From positions 1 to 23,018 of the forward strand of contig CAXNAD020000270.1 in the NCBI GenBank assembly GCA_964200185.2: a stretch of DNA of 23,018 nucleotides, written 5' to 3'. Shown piece after piece: positions 12,797-22,700 of this stretch. Numbering within the stretch: the stretch's first letter is position 1; the number at the start of each line of letters is the position of its first letter. This DNA is from Choristocarpus tenellus KU-1152. Taxonomy: Eukaryota > Phaeophyceae. Below the pieces are notes generated by a model, which had not been told where the DNA came from, made no database searches, and worked only from the letters and a program-made list of their open reading frames with translations. Position numbers and translations under genes: made by a program.

Positions 12797-15700
12797 TGAA
12801 TGAGAGAGAAGATATGTTAAGTAGAAAAAATATCATAACAAGATAATTGAAAACCAGAGTGGTACATTTGCCAAGTCTTAGTGCCATGCCTTAATGTCTC
12901 ACTGATATGCTGCTGGTATTGGCACTACATGAGTATTATAAAGAATAATAATTGTATTAATAATCTACAGTAGAGTATACCATTGCCGAAACACTCTTCA
13001 TTCAATGGTATTCAAGTGCATGCTGTATGGTGACTGACTGACTGACTAAGCATCTCAACTAGACTAATCTCACCATGTTTCCATTCTGTTGATTTACACC
13101 TGTTGATTTACACCTGTTGATTTACACCTGTAGATGAAGTGGGCAACTACCAGTGGTGTTAACATCATATCAAGGGTTGGCTTAGGAGAGCAAGCTTCCA
13201 TTGACAAGAAGGCCATGGATTTGAGAAAGATGTCCACACCATCTGCCCTGCTGAGGACTGAGAGGAGAAAATCTGTGGGTAGAGTTGTTGTTCCCCCAAA
13301 CCATTTACAGGGCACCAGACCTTTGGTGTCATCTCAGGGACAACAAACAGAACCAGAGGTAGGTACAGACCAGGCACTCAACAATGGTCAAGGTGTGGCA
13401 GGTGACAGGGTCTCTGCTGAGGGAAGAGAAAATAGTAGTAGTAGAGATAGAAGAGATCTACTGGGTAGTACTACAACACAGTTAGGGGGAGGAACAGGCA
13501 CAATGACATCTGGGATGTTGGCAAGAGGTGCTGCAGATGAAGGTGAAGGGAAGACTGAGGCACAACACGTGTCTGTAGGCTATACCTCTATTAATCTTGT
13601 CACTGCAGTTGCAAGAGAAGCAATTGTCAGTGGTCATGGTCATGGTCATGGTCATGCATCGAGTATTGGCCATGGCAAAGATGTGAGAGATGATGGTGGT
13701 GGTGAGGCACAGGGCATGGGGCAGGAGTGGTACCGTGTGGCTGACTTGTACCAGTGGGATTGGTTTACAGTGCGAGCAGCTAGGGGATTTAGGGCCATGC
13801 AGGGAATAAATGCTGTGGACATGGAGGTGACACCAGGAGGAAAGACACGGAGAGGAAACCTTGGTGATATCAATGCAAGTAGGTCAAGGTAAGCCTAAGC
13901 CGAGGAAATGTTGTGGCATTGCTGACAATTTGTTACCCTTTGTACTCAGTCAAGATGAGATTAATGGCCAGTACTCTTGATGACACTCAACACAGGCACA
14001 TGAGGGTGATGCAACATGCTGCATTTTTAGTTTGTGGTATTTTTTTTATTGTGAACACTCTTTTTTTTTGGCATGCCCCTTGGTACATCAACTGGTACAT
14101 GTTTTGCAGTAGTTGTATTGTATATCTTACTTGGGATGTTGACTATTAGTAATCCAATCCAATCCCCTTATGTTATGTGTTACAATGCACGCTTTGCTGT
14201 TGGTGCTGTATGGACCAGAGCTTTAGCCTTATTTATGTGTACAGAGGACTTGGCTGGTGGGCATGACCTTGGACGCACCACAGGAAGCAACCTATTTCTA
14301 TTTTTATTAGTATTATTGTTACCACCTTTTCTCACCAGTTTTTTTGTACTACTGCATACAATTTTTCTTTTCATATTTCTTATAATATCTGGAGAACTCA
14401 CTGATTAAAATATGCATTAAATAATAAGCAATAGAGATTATGCGCGCACACCTCTCTCTCCTCATTACACCAAGTACTCAGGACCCCACGGGAAGCTATA
14501 TTGTTGGGGAGTATTTGTTTTGTGTTCAAATTATGATGTAGTGATACATGTGATCTGTAAGGAGGTAAAGGCTGAGAGCACTTGTGGCAGAAGGGCACCT
14601 AGCTCATATTTTTGAAGTCAAGATGTGATACTACACAATTTTTCCCAAGAACACGGCAGCAATGGACCAGACTTTAGTACTGTTCGGACAAGCTTGTCTG
14701 TACTGTGGTCTGTGTGATGCATTGAGCTTGTCCTCACTTGTTGTGTGTTGCCAATCAGGTGTCCTCTAATGGCGTTTGGATTCTGTACTGGTCCAAAGGC
14801 ACTGGACTTGCCATTGCTACCTGTCGGTGGCTTCAAGGGAAGTTGGGGCTGGTGGAGTGATGGCACACTATGGCTTAACGGACAGTGTGTATACCCAACT
14901 GTTAATGTTAATCAGGTGTGTGATGCATTTCACAGTGTGTATACCCAACTGTTAATCAGGTGTGTGATGCATTTCACAGTGTGTATACCCAACTGTTAAT
15001 GAGGTGTGTGATGGATTTCACAGTGTGTATACCCAACTGTTAATGAGGTGTGTGATGGATTTCACCTGAGGATGTTAGTCATTGGTTGTGAGATGCGCTG
15101 CACTTGAATGTGATTTCATACCGTCTCTCTTCCGAACTGATAGTAGTGAAGGAGATCTTGCTTGTTCTACATTTTAGAGGCAGTTGCTGCATCCAACCTT
15201 CCATATTTTGCTGTTGTGGATCCCTTCCCTTAGAATGTCTGTTCCTTTTCCAAGTTTATCCATTGACTCATGATGTGTGTGATATATGGTGGCGAGTCAG
15301 TCAATATGCAATGGTGACACTGATACAGATACAGTATAGTATAGTATAGTATATATTATATGACAACTTGTTCACTTGTACTCATTCCTAGTAGTAGTTT
15401 GTTTCTAAAAGCCATCTATTGCTAATTCAGTCTCTGTTGACATGGTTGGTATGTTGTATGGGTATGTTGGAATCAGAATGAGCATGCCCATCAAGGATTG
15501 GTACAAGATGGAGTGGATTACAGGATGTCCTTTGGGGCATCTTTCCTACCACTTCAAGATTGTGATGTGATCACCATGGTCTTAGACACTTCCCTTGGCA
15601 CCCTTAAGTTTCTGGTGAATGGTGTTCATGCTGGTATTGCATTTGGTCCTTTGGGGTCAGGAGCGGTGTGTGAACTCCCAGATCACCTTTCGCTCATTCC

Positions 15701-18700
15701 CTGTGGGGGACCAAGAAAGGGGAGGCTGTACCCTTCATGTAGCATGACCACTGAGAAACAGGTGTGAAGAGCGCATTGTGGATTGTCATTGCATTGTTGT
15801 GATTGTTGGTTGCAATTGTGGTGATTACATGTACCTTTTGAATTTGTTGAAAATGGGAAACAATCTAAACACACTAGGTACACTAGGTACACTAGGTACA
15901 CTAGGTACACTTTCTCCTGTTTTCCTTGTGTCTAGGATTTTCCCTTTCAGGCATGGATAGTTTTGAGAATGAGAAAGTCCTCCTTAGCTAGAGCTGATGA
16001 GGGCACCATGATTGTCATATTGTGAACATATGTATGTTTACCATGGATTATGTTGAACAGGCTGTTATTCTACGCGCAGCTGGGACATGTGGGACACAAG
16101 TATGGCCTCTTGCCCTTGACCTTCAGAAGACAGTGGCCTCCCTCGCTGGCAGGTTGTGCGCAACTATGGTTGCAGGTGTGTTCTCTCATAGCACAAGATC
16201 AAGTGTATTGATGCTAGGGACAGCTTATTTGTTATTTTGATACACATCCAGTCTTGATTTGAGATGATGGGCCAAATATAATGTGTTGCAAGGTTATATC
16301 AATAGCCAGTTGTGGATCAATACTGTCTTTACTGCTTGTACACTATTCACTTTTTAATCTCTCTTTTTATCACTTGTGGAGAGACATCCCTCAATCATCA
16401 CGTTGATACCCCAACACTGGTTGGGGTATTTTGCAATACAACAGGTAATCCTCAGAATGAGTCAGAGGTGGCACTTGAACCATGGCTAAATTCACCCCTG
16501 CTGAGCGGTGGCATTGAGGTCTCTGAGTATGTCACAACAACCACTGATGGACTCAGAGGTGGACAGCTCACATGGGAAGAGAAATTTAGGAATGAGAAGG
16601 CGTTGAGTGGACGGGTTCCAAGAAGCAGCTTCATGTCATGGCGGGTGGGTGGGGTTGCTCCCATTGGTCCTCCTATGAGTGACTGGGAAGCCCTTCCTCA
16701 AGAGGTATTCCCAGAGAATGAGGGGGGCCAGTTGTTAGTTCAAGTGTTAGAAGGAGAAGATCTTTCACTTGGGCTAGTGCTGTGGCATGAGGAGCCAAGG
16801 ATATGTCTGAGCTTAGTGGTTGGTGGCAGGGTATTGGATGTACGTGTGAGTACTCTTGAGGTGTCAAAGTGGAATGAGGAGAGTGAGTCACCCGCCCAAG
16901 AACATGCAGAGGGTGGTATGTGTATGTCATACACACATGGTGGTACTGCCAGACAGTGTAGAGAGACAGAGAGGGAGACATACTCCTTTGTTCTTCCACT
17001 TGATTGGGTAAAATCACAACCTGACAACAATTTGGTCCCTGGGTGTAGCAGACAACCTCATCTGTTTGTCGAGGTGGAGATTGGTGGATTGATTGTGGGG
17101 CAGGGCTTTGTGACTCTGGATGACATTGATGGGAAGGGTCATAGGCCTCGCCATGCAGCAGAAGAGTCTCCAGTACAGGTGCCTTGTGTGGTGAAGCTAT
17201 CTGGGGGAGGGCGTGTTCATCTTAATGTGTCAATTATCTCAGACAGTTCTGTTGTACACCCTACTACTAACAGAGAAGCAGTTTCGGGGAAGGAAGATTC
17301 AATTAATTCAAAAGATACACCTCTGATGGTCACACTTGATCAGTCAGGGGTACTTCATGACCATAGTCGTGAGTGGGAGGACTACCACCAAGGGAAGGGT
17401 GCTGCATGTGATGTTGGTAAGGGTGTTGGTGTTTCAACCGACACACTCACTGCAAAACACAAGAGTTTCCTCTACACCATGGCATTGTGGTACTGTGACC
17501 AAGGACATGAAGAATCATCCCGCAGGAAGGAGGAGGGTAGACTAAGCTGGTCCTTCCCTGTTGTTTTGGAATGGATGGAGCAGGTACATAAGGATCCCCC
17601 ATTGCTTCGTAAAGTCCTTGAGAAGACGGGCAACTATGCATTCCCTTCTGCTGAAGCCCCATTTATTGCAGCGCTTCTCAAGCACAGTGGGCTGGTTGGG
17701 GAAGCATGGGAAGCTGCTCAGGCCTTAGGAGGTGAGTGTAGGTGTAGAAGACTAAATGGTTTTTCTAGAGTAGATGTATTGAGATATTGATGTCGGTTGT
17801 GGTGCTCCTGCTTTTGCCAAATATAGCCTTACAATGTTCAGTACTCATACTCTCTGTGGGTGTGGGTGTGGGTGTGTGTTGAACCAACAATGCAATGCCA
17901 GGAGGTGATGGTGGTGATAGCCAGCCTGAGGTATCTAAGGTGGCCTTTCCCTCAGCTGACATGGCTAAGTTATGGGGGAGAGTCCGGCAGCTTCGGGCAT
18001 ACCTTAGGACAGAACGGCAGCAGTTCAAGGCAAGTGGGTAGGGTTAGTTGAAATAGTTACACACTAGGGTTAAGTAGTCCCCTTCTCATTCAAGAGTGCT
18101 TGCTATTACCAAGACTGCAGGATGTTTGGATATCTCAAGTGAGTCTCAAGATAGACCTTGGATATTGTGTGTGATTATTGTCTGTGACTATTTTCTGTGA
18201 TTATTATCTGTGATTATGGTCTGTGATTAGTGAGTGGTACAAGATCGATTCAGTACTAGCCAGAACAATAACTCAATTGGACTGTCAAGGTTCACTCTTT
18301 GTAATTTTGAGGTTGTAATTTTGTGTAGATGGAGATCTTCAATAGAGGCATTTGTGATCACCAGCGAGGCTTGTAGTGTTACATTCTAGATGCAGTGTTA
18401 CATTCTAGATGTAGTTACATTCTAGATGTATTTTCAAACACAAGTTACTGGACATAGCTATGTAAAGCCAACTATTGACCAACACAGATTTCAAAATGAT
18501 GGTAGTAATACCGACATTGTTCACAGACACAGTTTCAAAAGAAAAGAAAGAAATTGCAGAGAGATACATTCTTTTGGTATGCAGCCCATAGGCTGACTAT
18601 ACTTTGTACTGCACTCAAGCTAGTTGTGAAAAGGTAAATATAATAAAATATATATAATGAAATAAAGTAAAATAAATCTCAAGTTTTGTGGACATCAGGC

Positions 18701-19706
18701 AGTCCTTGTTATGGAAGTGCTTGGCATGTTGTCCCTTTTTTAAAAAATGTGGATTTTTTTCAATATACAGTTTGATTTCAATCTTTGAAAGTGATTATTC
18801 TAAGTGTTACGGATTATATTGGTAATATTATAATAGGACAATGTGCAATACGGATTTTTACAAGCAGCTTCAGACAGTAATCTTCCTCACTCACCTATCT
18901 TGGCTCCTGTTTATATCCATTTTGAGGGATAGCAGGTCAACTTCTTCATGATACTATCCTTAGTGCATGTGTGAAGGTGTATTGCATATCTTAGTGCATG
19001 TGGGCATGATATTGACCCCAGAGAATGAATATTGATTATCTTGTTGAGTCCATCTTTTGCACAGCGAATGTTTGATTTTTATTGATAAATGTAGGTAGTA
19101 TTTGGTTTGGGGAGGATAGAGATAGAAGAATATGAGTGACAGTATGTTAGGGTTAGGGTACAGGTTTTGCCCTGTTTGTCCGTTTGGGGCTTGACTTACC
19201 ACCTGTTTTTTGTGACATTTTCCTCTGAAATGATTCAAAGTAGGAAACAAGTTGGTGTTATAAAAAGGTGCGTCCGGAACAAGGATAATGACACTTCCTG
19301 ACAAACACGATAGCCAAAATTACATCAAAATAGCAACATTGGATTTTGGCCCCAAATGGACACGACTCCACCCTCTAGCATAATTTGAATCACAAGACAA
19401 GGCTCACCCTTCAAGATGTAAGATGTAAGATGTGTCTCTCTTGTTGCAGAGCAATGTGCAGACTATAGATACTGTTATTTTTTGTAAGATTTGATTTTAT
19501 AACAGATCTTTTCAAAAGTGAGTGAGGGTGTTCCTGCACCTAATTTATTTTTTCTGTTGGTATACTGCAAAGGGGTCTCAACAGATCAATGATTTTTGGC
19601 ATCATTATTATTCAGTTTTAGCTTTAGGGTTTCTTTGTGCAAATGCTTTACCTGAACTCATTGTGTCCCTATCCATCAAACTTAGGAGCCCAAATTCCGT
19701 TATATA

Positions 19707-19754
<48 letters not shown>

Positions 19755-22700
19755 TTGTACAGCTCTTGTTAGTTGTGACTTTGTCAATGACCATGTTGAT
19801 AGGAGAAGGAATGTTTGTTGATGGTGTTGATTATGTTCCATAGTTGTATTGTATTATATTGTATTGTATAGTATTTTAGTGTGAACAGAAGCAGCATGGT
19901 CAAAATCCTCTCCATCTTGTTTATGCCATCTGATAGGTGTTGGCAGCAGACAAGCTTCCTGGAGAGAATGTAAATGGTGAAGTGAGGTACACTGAAGCAA
20001 AGGAGGAGAAGGAGGAGAAGGAGGAGAAGGAGGTGGACAAGGAGGAAAATAAGGATGTTGTAGGAACAGGTGATAGTGTGCATGGAACAGGCATCAAGAG
20101 GACCAAGAAGGTCAGCTGGGCTGGTTCCAGCACCTCTCCAGAAACGTTTGCAGATCTCTGCTTGCAGATATCAGCTCGATCAAACTTTCTGCTGGAGGTG
20201 AGCACAGGGTGCAGTTCTTCTATTAAGATGCCATTGCATTAAAGATAGAGGAGTTCAAACATTTGTTGATTGTTTATCCCATGTTGATTGTTTATCCCAT
20301 CCATGCCAAAGACTCTCCTCGGGCAGTTGCATATGTTCACTTTCTTCCTGTGTTATTTAATAATTTTTTAATTTTTATATACAGTCCAGTCACATACATA
20401 GTATGTATACTATATATAGGTGCTTTGCTTTAATGATCTGTATTTGAGTAGTGACAGACACCTCTTCTTTTCACCTCTTTTGTACTTCTTATCTCCTTCC
20501 TCAGAACACTGTCTTAATGCAATCATCTTGATCAACTCTCATCTTCATGTCCATGTTTATGTTCATGTTTATATTCCGCTACATACTATGTGTATACATC
20601 AATATTTATTATGTACATAAACAAATAATATACATATATATATGTATGTATGCATGTGTATGTATTTGTGGTGTTGATCCAGTTGTGTCCTTCCACTGCT
20701 GGATCATCATCATCATCAGAGAGTACTGCAGAAAGTACAAGTGTGTTGATGCATCACCTTGCCCAAGACTTGTCGGATATACCCACACCTCCCCCCCCAG
20801 CCCTCAAGACACGCTTGCTACGGTGGCGGTCTCAGGATAACAGCAAAGGGGGTTGGAAGGGGGTTGTTGATGTTCTTCGAGTACAGAGTCAGGTATGGTG
20901 TAATGATGCCATGGTGTAATGGTGTTTTGCCATTCTACTACAGAGGACATGTAAACCAGTTGGTGATAAGGAAAGACTGGGGTTGAGTTTCACTGCCAGA
21001 GATGAGGAGAGGTGTTGTTCCTTTTTCTTGCTTTAGACCTAGTACCTAGTGCCTACAATAAAAAGGTTAAACTCCTTGCCCACTTGTAAAATTTCCTGCC
21101 TGTTGAAGGGATTGCCTTAGTGGTTGTTGGGTGATATGCTGTAATTGTGGTGTAATTGTGGTAGGCTTTCAATGACTGGGTGTTGAGTTAAGTGTGACAA
21201 GTATTTGAATTTTTTTGTTTATTGTTTATTGTATAACTTGTAACTTGTAATTTGTAACTTATACCAATGTTGAGATGCCTCACCTACCATGTGTAATCTA
21301 ATATCCTCTGCGTTTGACTCTTGTCCCTCCTTGTCCCTCCTTGTCCATCAAACCAGCTTCGTCGAAGTGCTTCAAACCCTCACAGAAAACGTACGATGAG
21401 CTTGGGTAACATATCCCAGGGTTATGGTGGAGTACGACTATCTAGGTGACTCAATCACAATTGTGTTGTAAACACAACACTGTAGTCACACACTAAAATA
21501 CTGTAGTCACACACTAAATAGCTGTCGTTCATTTCAAAAACATATTTTCCAAATTTTGGAGAGTTCATTCTCTGTCTGTTGTTGCTGTGGATGTAATATG
21601 TAATCTTACATAATATGTAATCTTACATTAATGTATTTCACTCCTTTGTGCCTCGGTGATCAAAGTGTTTCAGTTTAATATTTACTTTGATGTAGACCTT
21701 TGCCTAAAGTGTGTGTGAGAGATAAAGATGTTGAGATATTGCTGGGGTAAAGTTGGCCTTGTCCAAGACATGAGATGAAGGGACAATTAAACACCATATT
21801 AAACACCATATGCACATCTGTGTGTCACACACACTCACAACTCGTGTCACATGTATTGGAATATATCATGCATGGTGTTCATCGCAAAATTCTTGTGGCA
21901 ACTGATTAACAATACAGCAGAGTTGAGAAACTGGAGAGAGGGGATGACATACTTTGTCACATACTACTCCAGAGTACATGTATGCAGCACAGTAAGATTA
22001 TTGGATATTATCAACACACCCCTTACACCCCCTTGAGTAGACCTGTATTAACAGAGTATGTAAAGAGTGTGTATTAACATCCTTGGCAATTAACTTATGC
22101 GCTGCTCTATTGGTGAGCAGGCAAACATCCACTTCTTACATTCCAGAGGGACAGGGCATGAAGATGGAGTCTGAGTCTGGTTTGGGATCACCTATGCAGG
22201 AGGATTCTAATATTTTCTATGAGCGTCAAGAGAGCAATAGTTTTTCAGAAGATGAATCCCACTCGTCTGGGGAGGAATCTTTGCTAGAAGACATCACAGC
22301 TGCCAATGCAGCTATGCAGGTGCACCATCTACATTCAGTGCTCATGAAGGAAGTGGATGGTATTATCTTTTTTTTGTCTGAGGTTGTAGTAATGAGTTCT
22401 TGCATCAATCAAAGATATACATCCCTGGTTTTGTTTTATTTGTACAGTAGTACCTGTTGGTGAATTGCTTCTTTACCTATTTATGCTTTGTGCTAAAATG
22501 ACCATCAATTGTGTCACACTGTACTAAGAGGAGTAGTGAGAATGATGTAAGGCTAGTAATAAATAAGCCACTCTTGTTTACAAGTAATACACTCTTGTTT
22601 ACAAGTAATACACTCTTGTTTACAAGTAATACACTCTTGTTTACAAGTAATACACTCTTGTTTACAAGTAATACACCAAGTGTTAACGTGCTAGGCTCTA

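Larger units (their letters stand above)
18030..19936. other. Intron 21, large GC-AG intron
   Basis: About 1.9 kb. It starts with GCAAGT and ends with TGATAG. It holds a 15-bp repeat of TGTGATTATTGTC type (about 18170-18232), a repeat of TTACATTCTAGATG (about 18380-18430), the second copy of the inverted-repeat element (19147-19380) and an ATT microsatellite (19707-19755). No exon that fits phase 0 to phase 0 was found. Confidence 0.6.

Noticed and set aside
19450-19495. Possible exon after TTGTTGCAG reading SNVQTIDTVIF
   Set aside because: The donor-like GTAAGA leaves phase 1, which does not fit exon 22; very short.
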